Positions 41,846-50,328 of a stretch of 64,000 bases of DNA are shown piece by piece. Origin of the DNA: Amycolatopsis xylanica (lineage in GTDB: Bacteria > Actinomycetota > Actinomycetes > Mycobacteriales > Pseudonocardiaceae); the NCBI RefSeq assembly GCF_900107045.1, contig NZ_FNON01000008.1:186001-250000 (forward strand), written 5' to 3'. Position 1 is the stretch's first letter. Each line of letters begins with the position of its first letter. Made by a program: the position numbers and the translations under genes. Below the pieces are notes generated by a model. The model made no database searches. It saw only the letters and a list, made by a program, of their open reading frames with translations, and was not told where the DNA came from.

Positions 41846-42658
41846 TCAGTCGTTGCCCGTCATACGGAACCAGGTGCTCTTCAGCACCGCGCGGCCGTCC
41901 AGCTTGGCGCCGACCAGATACGTTCCGCTCGCGCCGCCTTGGTGCGCGGTGAATTCGACGGCGTCGCCGGGCAGCACGGGCCGGGTGAACCTCGCGCGCA
42001 GATACGAAAGCCTGCCTTCGGGGCGCGTGCGCAGTTTGTTCGCGAGCGCACTGATCCCGGTCGCGAGTGTGCACATCCCGTGCACGATCCTGCGCGGATG
42101 ACCCGCCTGCCGTGCCAGATCGTCATCGAGGTGCAACGGATTGTGGTCATCCGCCGCGTCCGCATAGCGCTGAGGCAGTTCTTCGCCGAAATGCTTTTCA
42201 AGCCGGACGACCAGGTCCTTTTTGGTCGGCTGGGTATAGCGCCTGCGGTCGGGCGCGAGGCCGCTGGCGCCTTGGACGGCGAGCGTGCTCTCCATGACCA
42301 CGATGTCACGCCCGTCCTGATCGGACAGTGCACACCGGATGATCGCGGCGTCACCGAATCCGAAGCCGACGACGTCGCGGACGACGGCGTGGCCGGTCAG
42401 CTCCTCGCCGATCCGCATCGGACGGTGGAACAACATCCGTTGCTCCGCATGCAAAACCAGCTGATCGGCCGTGCCGAGCTCGGGCGCCTGGTAGATCCGG
42501 CGCCACAGCCCGGCCACGAGCTTCACCGCGAAGAACGGCGGCGCGACACCCTCGGGTGACTCGTCGCCGACGCAGCTCGCGTACGCCGCGCTCTCCGCCG
42601 CGTCGACGATCAGTCCCGGCTGGTGGTACTTCCTGCCGACGAGTGCTTGACGGTTCAC
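41846..42658 (-). CDS. MaoC-like (R)-hydratase/dehydratase
   Basis: About 270 residues with two hotdog repeats. The second carries the hydratase motif RYADAADDHNPLHLDDDLAR with catalytic Asp and His, then VHGMCTLATG; the first half (VGRKYHQPGLIVDAAESAAY) is degenerate. This is the double-hotdog type (as HtdY/3-hydroxyacyl dehydratases). It is the only evident dehydratase of the cluster and would act on the beta-hydroxyacyl-ACP from the FabG-like KR. The GTG at 42658 has GGGAGGACAACAG upstream. First gene of the minus-strand operon. Confidence 0.85.
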   Translation of the reverse strand: MNRQALVGRKYHQPGLIVDAAESAAYASCVGDESPEGVAPPFFAVKLVAGLWRRIYQAPELGTADQLVLHAEQRMLFHRPMRIGEELTGHAVVRDVVGFGFGDAAIIRCALSDQDGRDIVVMESTLAVQGASGLAPDRRRYTQPTKKDLVVRLEKHFGEELPQRYADAADDHNPLHLDDDLARQAGHPRRIVHGMCTLATGISALANKLRTRPEGRLSYLRARFTRPVLPGDAVEFTAHQGGASGTYLVGAKLDGRAVLKSTWFRMTGND

Positions 42659-42726
42659 CTGTTGTCCTCCCAAGACAATGCCTGCCCGGTGCGCCAGGTT
42701 ACCCACTCGGCTTTACAACGGAAGGC

Positions 42727-42804
42727 GCAAGTGCGGAACTGGCCATCACCGATTTCCGCTATCTGCGGTTGTAGTGCCGACTGCGCCCAAGTGCGGAGGT
42801 AGGA
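42727..42804. promoter_or_regulatory. cluster-specific promoter block 2 (CAAGTGCGG repeats)
   Basis: GCAAGTGCGGAACTGG (42727-42742) and CCAAGTGCGGAGGTAGG (42787-42803) are 60 bases apart and flank TATCTGCGGTTGTAG (42760-42774). The order, spacing and the central element repeat those of 34951-35023. It serves the divergent MaoC and ACP operons. Confidence 0.7.
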
Positions 42805-42910
42805 GTTGAGAACCCGCTGGCCCACAGTGTTTAGTAGCCACCGCGTGCCCCTCGTTCGCACCGCATGTCTGTCTTGAAACAAGCAGAGCTGAAAACTGAG
42901 GAGAATCACG

Positions 42911-43252
42911 ATGTCCTTGAACCGCGAAGAGATTTTCGAGCGCCTGCGCATTCAAATGTCGAAGCACCTCGAAATCGACGTGGAAACGATCGAAATGGAA
43001 TCGCGGCTCGTCGACGACCTGGACGCGGACTCGCTCGACCTGCTCGAGCTGATCCTCGCGCTCAAGGGCGAGTTCGGCATCGGTGTCAACGACGGCGAGG
43101 TCAAGCAGCTGCTCACCGAGCTGGCCCGATTCCTGCCGGACGCCAAGGCTTCCGGTCAGCTGACCGACCAGGAGCTCGCCGAGGTCTCGCGCCGCCTGGC
43201 CGTGACCAACATCGTCGACTTCATCGCCGACCGCATCAGCGCGACCGTCTGA
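42911..43252 (+). CDS. acyl carrier protein
   Basis: 113 residues, longer than the usual 80-90. The phosphopantetheine site is Ser41 in DDLDADSLDLLELILALK, followed by the recognition helix; the C-terminal extension ends in VTNIVDFIADRISATV. Between helices 2 and 3 there is an insertion of about 25 residues (LLTELARFLPDAKASGQLTD). It is the only ACP in the window and must serve both KS pairs. GAGGAGAATCACG precedes the ATG. First gene of the main biosynthetic operon. Confidence 0.92.
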   Translation: MSLNREEIFERLRIQMSKHLEIDVETIEMESRLVDDLDADSLDLLELILALKGEFGIGVNDGEVKQLLTELARFLPDAKASGQLTDQELAEVSRRLAVTNIVDFIADRISATV

Positions 43253-43287
43253 GACCGGCGGCAGCACGCGAGCCACGGGAGTGACCA

Positions 43288-44445
43288 GTGGGTGAACAGG
43301 TATGGATCACCGGTATCGGCGCAGTGACGCCAGCCGGGTGGACGGCGGCGGAGACCTGGTCGGCGGTGGCCGCCGGTAAACGGTTCGGCCAGGCGCTGCG
43401 GCGGTTCCCGCTGTTCGACGCGGCCACCAAGGTCGGCGCCCCGGTGCCGGGCCGCGAACTGGTCGCGTCCGAGGGCTCGCACGCCATCGAGTTCGGCATC
43501 GCCGCGGCCGGCGAGGCGCTGACCAGCGCCGGGCTGGCCGAGGACGAGGCCATCGACGTGGCGATCGTCGCGACCCACGGCGAGCGGCAGCTGCCGGGGC
43601 CCGGCCGCCCGGCGCAGCTCGGCAAGGTCGCGGACATCGTCGCGGCGGTGCAGGGCAGGGCGAACGCCGCCCGCCGGACCGCGCTGTACGGCGCGTGCGC
43701 GGGCGGCGGGCTCGCGGTCGGCTCCGCGGCCAAGCTCATCCGCTCCGGGCAGGCGGACATCGTGCTCGCGGGCGGTACGGACAACCTGTTGCGGGAGATC
43801 GACTTCTTCTCCTTTTGCAGCCTGTACGCGATGACCTCGCGCGACTGCCCGCCGGAAGAGGCGTCGGCCCCGTTCGACGCGCGGCGTGACGGCTTCCTGC
43901 TCGCCGAAGGCTCCGGGTTCGTTGTGCTGGAGTCTGAGCGGCACGCGCGGGCGCGCGGCGCCGAGCGACTGGCCACTGTGGACGGTTTCGGCTTCTCGCA
44001 GAACGCGTACCACATGGTCGCGTCGCCACCGGACGCGCTCGGCCCGCAGTACGCGATGCAGCGTGCGCTCGACGACGCCCAGCTCAACCCGGCGGACATC
44101 GACTACATCAACGCGCACGGCACCAGCACCCGTGACAACGACTGGTGCGAGACGCTCGCCATCCGGCAGGCGTTCGGCGCCGAGGCCGACGGCATCCCGG
44201 TGAGCTCGGTCAAGGGCGTGCTCGGCCACAGCATGGCTTCGGCGGGCGCGATCGAGACGGTCCTTTGTGTCCAGGCGCTGCGTGACCAGATCGCGCCGCC
44301 GACGGCCAACATCACCGTGCCGGACCCGAAGTGCGACCTCGACTACATCCCGAACGGCGCCCGTGAGATGAAACTGGACAAGATCGTGAACAACAGCTTC
44401 GGCTTCGGCGGCCACAACGCTTCGCTGATCCTGGGCAAGGGGTGA
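43288..44445 (+). CDS. ketosynthase alpha-like (FabF-fold) subunit, second pair
   Basis: 385 residues, closely related to the first-pair KS across its whole length (same MGE.VW.TG.GAVTPAGWTA start and the shared HGER.LP motif). Active residues: Cys137 in YGACAGGGLAVG, His277 in NAHGTSTRDND, His314 in VLGHSMASAGA. Start GTG at 43288. Followed 3 bases later by its own half-length partner. Two such pairs imply gene duplication and division of labour, for example early versus late elongation (inference). Confidence 0.88.
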   Translation: MGEQVWITGIGAVTPAGWTAAETWSAVAAGKRFGQALRRFPLFDAATKVGAPVPGRELVASEGSHAIEFGIAAAGEALTSAGLAEDEAIDVAIVATHGERQLPGPGRPAQLGKVADIVAAVQGRANAARRTALYGACAGGGLAVGSAAKLIRSGQADIVLAGGTDNLLREIDFFSFCSLYAMTSRDCPPEEASAPFDARRDGFLLAEGSGFVVLESERHARARGAERLATVDGFGFSQNAYHMVASPPDALGPQYAMQRALDDAQLNPADIDYINAHGTSTRDNDWCETLAIRQAFGAEADGIPVSSVKGVLGHSMASAGAIETVLCVQALRDQIAPPTANITVPDPKCDLDYIPNGAREMKLDKIVNNSFGFGGHNASLILGKG

Positions 44446-44448
44446 CCC

Positions 44449-45129
44449 ATGCGGGAAATCGGTTCGTTCGACCAGTTCTCCGTCATCGCGTCACTCGGCT
44501 CCGACGAGCTGCCGGAGGATCTACGCGAGTATTCCAAGAAAGCCTCGCAGCGCAAGGTGAGCAGGCTGCTCGACCGGGTCTTCTACGCGCCGTACGTCGC
44601 GGCCGTCGAGCTGCACAAGCAGCACGGGTTCGGTGAGCTGGACCGGATCGCGCTGTACACCGTGAGCGGCTGGGACCCGTCGATCCCGGTGCCGGACTAC
44701 GCGTTCGAGGACGCGCCGGACCGCGTCGAGAAGCTCAGTCATTTCTACACCCACCCGGCCAATCCGACCGACTGGCTGCGCCGGATGCCGAACAACCCGA
44801 TCTGCAACATCGCGATCACCACGCTGTTCCGCGGGCCGTGCATGCACTACATCGGGGACGCCGAGTCGCTGTCGATGCTGACCTCGATCGCGATCAGCAC
44901 GGTCGCCGACGGGTCCGCGGACGCGGCGATCGTCGTCGCCTTCGACCTTCCCGAGGGCGAGCAACATTTGCTCGCGCACGAGGGTGACTCCAGCGCGGCG
45001 GCTGTCCTTATCGGACCCGGCGGCCAGGGTCCTTCGGCGGGCGGACTGGTCGAAGCGGGCAAGCCCGGCACGTCCGCGCTCGCGGCCATGCAGGAGTTCA
45101 TCGTGGGCACGAGGGCGGGTGCGCGATGA
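44449..45129 (+). CDS. half-length ketosynthase-like (chain-length-factor-like) subunit, second pair
   Basis: 226 residues, homologous to the first half-subunit: RIALYTVSGWDPSIPVP, MPNNPICNIAITTLFRGPCM, YIGDAESLSMLTSIAISTVA, DAAIVVAFDLPEGEQ. The active Cys is again replaced (IGDAES) and the whole C-terminal KS half is missing. Conservation in both pairs argues that truncation is functional and not decay. Probably dimerises with the KS encoded just upstream and shapes its pocket, as the CLF of aryl-polyene synthases does. Confidence 0.75.
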   Translation: MREIGSFDQFSVIASLGSDELPEDLREYSKKASQRKVSRLLDRVFYAPYVAAVELHKQHGFGELDRIALYTVSGWDPSIPVPDYAFEDAPDRVEKLSHFYTHPANPTDWLRRMPNNPICNIAITTLFRGPCMHYIGDAESLSMLTSIAISTVADGSADAAIVVAFDLPEGEQHLLAHEGDSSAAAVLIGPGGQGPSAGGLVEAGKPGTSALAAMQEFIVGTRAGAR

Positions 45130-45845
45130 AGACCGCCTTGGTCACCGGCGCCTCGGGCGCGCTCGGCGCGGCGATCGCGAAAGTGCTGGACGGCAAGGGT
45201 TACCGGCTCGCGCTGCACTACTCGGCCAACGAGGAGAGCGCGCGCAAGCTCCAGGCCGAGCTGACCAACGAGTCCATTGTGGTCCAGGCGGACGTCGCGG
45301 ACTGGGAGTCCGTCAAGGCGATGGACGAGACCGTCCACGGTGAACTCGGCGTGGTCTCGGTGCTCGTCAACTCGGGCGCCATCCGCAAGGACGGCCTGAT
45401 GGCCACGCAGTCGGTCGCCGACTGGCACGAGACCATCCAGACCAATCTGATCGGCACCTTCCACACCTGCCGGGCCGTGCTGCCCGGGATGCTGCGGCAG
45501 CGCTGGGGACGGATCATCAACGTCGTCTCCCCCGCCGGGCTCATCGGCAGCCGCGGCCAGACCGCGTACTCCGCCTCGAAGGCGGGCGTGATCGGGATGA
45601 CCCGGTCGCTCGCGCTGGAATGCGGCAAGCGCAAGGTCACGGTGAACGCGCTGTCGCCGGGTTTCATGGAGACCAAGCTGACCGACGAGGTCCCCGAAGA
45701 GGTGCGCAAGGCGTTCTACGACCGCACCGCGATCCGGCGCTTCGGCACCCCGGACGAGGTCGCGGCCGGCGTCGGCCTCCTGGTCGACGCCGAGTACATG
45801 ACCGGGCAGGTGCTGTCCATCGACGGCGGGATCTCGATCTCATGA
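45126..45845 (+). CDS. 3-oxoacyl-ACP reductase (FabG-like SDR)
   Basis: 239 residues. Classical SDR: TGASGALGAAIAKVL cofactor loop, VLVNSGAIRKDGLM (Asn-Ser-Gly in place of NAG), catalytic Ser in INVVSPAGLIGS and YSASKAGVIGMTRSLA (Tyr/Lys), with the FabG-type ending LSIDGGISIS. It would reduce the beta-keto group after each condensation, providing the substrate for the MaoC-like enzyme. Overlaps neighbours on both sides by ATGA. Confidence 0.92.
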   Translation: MKTALVTGASGALGAAIAKVLDGKGYRLALHYSANEESARKLQAELTNESIVVQADVADWESVKAMDETVHGELGVVSVLVNSGAIRKDGLMATQSVADWHETIQTNLIGTFHTCRAVLPGMLRQRWGRIINVVSPAGLIGSRGQTAYSASKAGVIGMTRSLALECGKRKVTVNALSPGFMETKLTDEVPEEVRKAFYDRTAIRRFGTPDEVAAGVGLLVDAEYMTGQVLSIDGGISIS

Positions 45846-46750
45846 CCGATCACATCCTGCCTGGCGTCGCTTTTCCCGGCCAGGGCAACAAGCCCGACGC
45901 GACCGTCGCCGCGCTGCGTGAGCATCGTGGACACTTCCTCGTCGCGGAGTTCCTGCTCCGCAACGGCACGGTCGATCCGTCCACAGTGGATCTCGGCGAC
46001 ACTTCGGTGTCGCAGCCCGCGACCTACGCGGCGGGCATCGCCTCGGCCGAGTGGATGCTCGGCAAGGCCGCCCCGGTTCCGCTCGTGCTCGGGCACAGCC
46101 TCGGCGAACTCACCGCCGCCGCGTACGCCGGGATGATCGACCCGGCCGACGGTTTCCACCTGGCCGTGCGGCGCGGTGAGATCTGCAAGGCACAGCAAGG
46201 CATCCGCGCCGGGGCGATGCTCGCCGTGATGGGCACCGACATCACCGGCGTGGAATGGCTGCGGCGCCAGGCGATCTGGCGCTCCGGCGCGATACTGGAG
46301 GTCGCCGGGCTCAACGGCCGCAGGCAGACCGTGCTCTCCGGTGACGTCGCGGCCATCGAAGCGGGGATCGCGATCGCCGCCGAAATGGGCGTGCTGGCCG
46401 AGATCATCCCGGTCGGCGGCTCGTTCCACAGCCCGCTCATGCTCGACGCGGTCGCCGAGTGGCGCGAGACGGTCGACTCGGTCGAGTTCACCACCGGCCA
46501 CACCCCGCTGATCTCCACTGTGGACGGCCGGGTGCACACCGATCCGGCCGAGGTCAAGGAACTGCTCGTCCGCGCGCTGCTGCTGCCGGTCCGCTGGCTG
46601 GACGCGCTGCGCGCGGCCCGCGACTTCGGCGTCACCACGCTGTGGGACGCCGGTCCCGGCCGCACGCTGGAAAAGCTCGGCCGCCGCGAGGGCGTCGTCG
46701 AATTCGCCAGGCTGACCCAGCCACTGGCCGCTTTGGAGGCAGCCGAATGA
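45842..46750 (+). CDS. malonyl-CoA:ACP transacylase-like acyltransferase
   Basis: 302 residues. VAFPGQGNKPD, active-site Ser86 in LVLGHSLGELTAA and catalytic His in GGSFHSPLM are diagnostic of the FabD fold. Being inside the KS2-KR operon it is the likely extender-unit transferase, whereas the copy at 32554 stands alone. Overlaps both neighbours by four bases. Confidence 0.9.
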   Translation: MTDHILPGVAFPGQGNKPDATVAALREHRGHFLVAEFLLRNGTVDPSTVDLGDTSVSQPATYAAGIASAEWMLGKAAPVPLVLGHSLGELTAAAYAGMIDPADGFHLAVRRGEICKAQQGIRAGAMLAVMGTDITGVEWLRRQAIWRSGAILEVAGLNGRRQTVLSGDVAAIEAGIAIAAEMGVLAEIIPVGGSFHSPLMLDAVAEWRETVDSVEFTTGHTPLISTVDGRVHTDPAEVKELLVRALLLPVRWLDALRAARDFGVTTLWDAGPGRTLEKLGRREGVVEFARLTQPLAALEAAE

Positions 46751-47796
46751 CGCTGTTGGTATCCGGTGGGACGGGGTTCCTCGGATTGGCACTGCTGCGG
46801 CAAGTCCGCGAGCCCGTGGTCGCGGTCATCCGCGGCAACGACTTCGAGCACCGCGCCCGCTCGCTCGCCCGCAAGAGCGGCGCCGAGATCGAGGGTGTGC
46901 GGGGCGATCTGTCCCTGCCGAACTGGGGGCTCACCGACGAGAAGATCGCCGAACTGCGCGGCCGGATCCGCGCGGTCGTCAACGTCGCCGGTGACGTCGC
47001 CTGGTCCGCGCCCTGGTCACGGCTCGCGCAGATCAACATCGACGGCGCCGCGCACGGCGCCGAGCTGGCCCACCGCCTGAACGCGAAGCTACTGCACGCG
47101 GGCTCCCTCTATGTCGGGTACGAGTCCGGCGACGAGGTCGGCGAGGTGCTGCTCGAGGAGAAGGAAGGCCTCACCAAGTACGAGCGCAGCAAGCTGCGAG
47201 GCGAGTGGGCGGTCGCGCGCGCTGCGAAGAAGTACGAGGTGCCGACCGTGCTCGCGCGCATTCCCGCGCTGTCGGGCGACCTCGACCCGGTCGAGGGCGA
47301 CAACGGCGCGAAGAAGGTCCCGCTGGCCAGGCTGATCACCAGCGGCTGGTGGCGGGTGCTGCCGTACGCCACCGGCGCGCGGCTCGACGTCTGCCCGCGT
47401 GACCTGGTGGCCGCCAAGCTCGTCGAGCTGCTCGGCGAGGACCACTCCGAGCTGGTCGACGTGCGCAATATCGGCCAGGCCGCGGCGGCGCCGTTCGTCG
47501 AGTCGTTCATCCGGGAGGCCGCGGTCGCCAGCGAGCGCGAGCCGCGGTCGTTCCCGCGCCCGGTGCGGATGCCGGCGACCTGGCTGAAGGCCGTGTCCAA
47601 GCAGGCAGACCGGCTCGACGAGCATCCGAAGAACGCGGCGGCCATCGGCCTGCGGTACTTCGCGTCGCGGACCGTCTACACCGGATCCGGGCTGGGCCGC
47701 GAGGTCTCGGTGCGCAGCCTCGTCAAGACGCTCGGCATGCCGCTGCACGACGATCCTCCGAAAATCAACGGTTTCTACGCGGGGTGGCCGACATGA
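46747..47796 (+). CDS. thioester-reductase-like extended SDR, copy 1
   Basis: 349 residues. LLVSGGTGFLGLALLRQV is the cofactor loop; VVNVAGDVAWSAPWSRLAQI resembles the HxAAxV..w...l...N block of NAD_binding_4 (carboxylic acid reductase/fatty acyl reductase) proteins; KYERSKLRGEWAVARAAKK gives the Tyr-x-x-x-Lys. Such domains release acyl thioesters reductively as aldehydes or alcohols. Two tandem paralogue-like genes could perform two successive reductions. The alternative is a sugar-type epimerase. Confidence 0.7.
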   Translation: MTLLVSGGTGFLGLALLRQVREPVVAVIRGNDFEHRARSLARKSGAEIEGVRGDLSLPNWGLTDEKIAELRGRIRAVVNVAGDVAWSAPWSRLAQINIDGAAHGAELAHRLNAKLLHAGSLYVGYESGDEVGEVLLEEKEGLTKYERSKLRGEWAVARAAKKYEVPTVLARIPALSGDLDPVEGDNGAKKVPLARLITSGWWRVLPYATGARLDVCPRDLVAAKLVELLGEDHSELVDVRNIGQAAAAPFVESFIREAAVASEREPRSFPRPVRMPATWLKAVSKQADRLDEHPKNAAAIGLRYFASRTVYTGSGLGREVSVRSLVKTLGMPLHDDPPKINGFYAGWPT

Positions 47797-48779
47797 GCGT
47801 CCTGATCATCGGTGCCGGCGGGCAGCTCGGCTCGGCGCTGGCCGAGTCGGCCGCCAAGCAGGACCTCGAGGTCGACGGCCTGGTCCGCCGCCCGGCGCCG
47901 CGCATCGAGAGCTTCGGCAAGGTGCATGTCGGCGACGCCAGGCGCGCCGGGCTGGGCCTGGCCGAGGACGAAGCGGCCGAGCTGGCGGGCAAGGTCGAGA
48001 GCATCGTCGTCACGGTCGGCTCGTTCGACCTGTCGATCTCGCTGGCCCGCGCGCAGGCCGAGCACGTCGTGCCGCTGCGCGGGGTGCTCGACTTCGCGAA
48101 GGGCTGCGGCAAGCTGCGCAACGTCGTGCTCGTGTCGAGCCTGCTCGCGCTCGGCGACGTCGACCAGCGGCTGCGCAGTGACTTCATGCCGCCGGGCATG
48201 CGGCACCGCAACTTCTACGAATGGGCCAAGCTGCACGGCGAGAAGCTCGCGCAGGCCTCCGGGCTGCCGGTGGACATCGTCCGCGCCGGGCACATCGTCG
48301 GCACCGGCGACGCTCCCCCGCAGGCGCTGTTCGAGCTGCTCAGGATGCTCGCGGCGGGCTGGCCGCTGCCGGTGGTCGGGTCCAACCGCTACTGGGCGTG
48401 CCCGCCGGACTTCGCCACCGACGTGATCATGGACAAGGTCCGCCACGGCACCGGTGGCTCTTCGATCTGGGCCGTCGACCCGGCCTCGCCGACGTACGCG
48501 GAGATCTTCGACCTGATCAACGCGCGGTTCGGCGTGCGCACCAAGCGGGTGCGCAGCGCGAAGCTGGCCCGCGCGCTCGGCGCGGTGGTCAAGCCTTCGT
48601 GGCTCGACCTGCCGATGTCGCGTGAGGTGTTCGACTACTGCACCGCGCGCTGGGATCTGGAACTGCGGTGCCTCACCGCGCTGCTCGACACCGGCCGGGT
48701 GACCGCGCCGTCCGACCGCGGCTACCTCGTCCGCGCGCTCGACCACGAATTCGCCCGACTGCGGGAGCTGCTGCCGTGA
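47793..48779 (+). CDS. extended SDR/thioester-reductase-like protein, copy 2
   Basis: 328 residues. VLIIGAGGQLGSALAESAAK at the N-terminus; VVLVSSLLALGDVDQRLR then NFYEWAKLHGEKLAQASGLP carries Tyr-x-x-x-Lys; DIVRAGHIVGTGDAPP is a standard extended-SDR block. Less like a reductase domain than its neighbour, so an epimerase or 3-beta-HSD-type dehydrogenase is possible. Overlaps the next gene as GTGA. Confidence 0.7.
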   Translation: MSVLIIGAGGQLGSALAESAAKQDLEVDGLVRRPAPRIESFGKVHVGDARRAGLGLAEDEAAELAGKVESIVVTVGSFDLSISLARAQAEHVVPLRGVLDFAKGCGKLRNVVLVSSLLALGDVDQRLRSDFMPPGMRHRNFYEWAKLHGEKLAQASGLPVDIVRAGHIVGTGDAPPQALFELLRMLAAGWPLPVVGSNRYWACPPDFATDVIMDKVRHGTGGSSIWAVDPASPTYAEIFDLINARFGVRTKRVRSAKLARALGAVVKPSWLDLPMSREVFDYCTARWDLELRCLTALLDTGRVTAPSDRGYLVRALDHEFARLRELLP

Positions 48780-50269
48780 CCACACTTCCGGGTTTCTCAC
48801 TCGACACCCCGCCGACCGACCGCCACACCATCCACAGTGGACACAACTTCCGCGAGGTCGCGCCCGAGCTGATCTCCCCGCTCGCCTGGTCGATCATCGG
48901 CGCCGGGATGGAGCAGGGTTTCCGGGGCGCGGCGCAGAAGTTCGGCAGGGAGCGCCCGCGTGGCGCGCGGCCGTACTACGTCAGCTACTTCGGGTTCCGG
49001 CCGTTCTTCAACATGACCACCATCGAGCGGCTCGCCGACGAGCTGCCGCTGGTCGACCCCGAGGACATCTGGGAGCTGCTGCTCGGCGGGCCGGCGCCGG
49101 ACGTCAAGCGCGAGAAGCGGCCGAGCCAGCTGCACCGCTGGAGCAGGCTGCGCGGCGGGCTGTCGTTCCTCGGCTCGAACGCCGACGCGTTCGGGAAGGC
49201 ACAGGCCGACCTCGCCGCGGCGGAGAACGCGACGCTCGACGCGATCGACTCCGGCAGCGCCTGGCAGAACGGCGTGGCCTGCGAGAAGGCGATCCAGGCC
49301 GGGCGCTCGGCGTGGGCGTTGCACATCCGCACCACCTGCGTCGCGTATGTCGCGGCTTCGGCGGCCAAGCGGATCCTGCGGCTGCAGTACGACGAGGACA
49401 CCGCGCTCGAACTACTGCGTGCGAGCGCGCACCGCGACGACGACGGCCAGGGCGCGAGCGCCAGGGCCGGGCTGCTGACGGTGGACCTCGACCGGCTGAA
49501 CAACTACGAGGTCGCGGACGGCACGTCGGCGTTCGGGCGGTTCACCTCGGCGAGCCTGTCCTCGGCGGCTTCGCTGCTGCGTGCTTCGCCCGCGCCGGCC
49601 CGGAGCGCCGTCGTGCCCGATCATGTGGGTGTTCCGCTGGGTACCGCGCTCGGGCCGCTGTACGAACGCGTCATCAAGTTCATGGGGCTCGCGCTGGGTG
49701 AGCGTGAACGGTCCAAAGAGGTCGGTCTGCGGGCGCTGCACTGCACGCGCGTGCTGCTCGACCACGGCGCGTTCGGCACGGACCTCGAAGAGGCTTCGCT
49801 GCTCGGCGTCGACGAGCTGCGGTCGGCGACCGCGGTGGAGCGCAAGCGTCTCGCGGCCATGCGGTCCGAGGAGCTGGAGGCCGCGGCGGCGCTGGACTAC
49901 CCCGTCGACCTGCAGCATCAGCCGCGCGGGCTCACCGAGGCCCGGCGGACCAAACGGCATGGCGGCGGTTCGGGCAACGCGCTCGCGCCCGGCTGGGCCG
50001 AGGGCACGCTCGTCCGCGAGAGCGACGGCGAGGAAGGCCGGATCGTGGTCGGCGACCGCGTCGACGGCAACTACGTGCTCGCGGTGCTGCCCGACGGCGT
50101 GGTGAGCAAGTACGGCAGTGTGCTCTCGCATGTGGCGATCGTCTGCCGCGAACTCGGGATCCCTTTCGTGGCAGGGGTTTCCGTGCCGCCGGAGGACCTG
50201 GGCAGTCATGCCATCGTGGACGGCTGGACCGGCGCCGTCACCGTCACCCCGAAGACGGTGGCGAGCTGA
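48776..50269 (+). CDS. PEP-utilising phosphohistidine protein without ATP-grasp domain
   Basis: 497 residues. The N-terminal 370 residues resemble the acceptor-binding part of rifampin phosphotransferase-like dikinases (HNFREVAPELISPLAWSIIG...). The C-terminal swivel domain carries catalytic His452 in VLSHVAIVCRELGIPFVAGV. No ATP-grasp domain is present, so it must receive phosphate in trans, or has lost activity. The TDO-dikinase fusion encoded at 39724 has the missing domain. Start GTG 48776 overlaps the previous stop. Last gene of the main operon. Confidence 0.75.
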   Translation: MTTLPGFSLDTPPTDRHTIHSGHNFREVAPELISPLAWSIIGAGMEQGFRGAAQKFGRERPRGARPYYVSYFGFRPFFNMTTIERLADELPLVDPEDIWELLLGGPAPDVKREKRPSQLHRWSRLRGGLSFLGSNADAFGKAQADLAAAENATLDAIDSGSAWQNGVACEKAIQAGRSAWALHIRTTCVAYVAASAAKRILRLQYDEDTALELLRASAHRDDDGQGASARAGLLTVDLDRLNNYEVADGTSAFGRFTSASLSSAASLLRASPAPARSAVVPDHVGVPLGTALGPLYERVIKFMGLALGERERSKEVGLRALHCTRVLLDHGAFGTDLEEASLLGVDELRSATAVERKRLAAMRSEELEAAAALDYPVDLQHQPRGLTEARRTKRHGGGSGNALAPGWAEGTLVRESDGEEGRIVVGDRVDGNYVLAVLPDGVVSKYGSVLSHVAIVCRELGIPFVAGVSVPPEDLGSHAIVDGWTGAVTVTPKTVAS

Positions 50270-50288
50270 CCATGATCCAGCCGATACG

Positions 50289-50328
50289 GCGCTCAGCGGG
50301 CGGGTGGCACAGCCCGCCCGCTGAGCGC
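50289..50328. terminator. perfect 16-bp stem terminator overlapping a gene end
   Basis: GCGCTCAGCGGGCGGG (50289-50304) pairs perfectly with CCCGCCCGCTGAGCGC (50313-50328). It ends the main biosynthetic operon and also contains the last codons of the convergent membrane-protein gene. Confidence 0.8.

Noticed and set aside
35095..45129. Classical aromatic type II PKS (minimal KS-alpha/KS-beta with cyclases)
   Set aside because: The partners are half-length and not full KS-beta, a MaoC dehydratase and thioester-reductase-like SDRs are present, and no typical aromatase/cyclase pair is seen.
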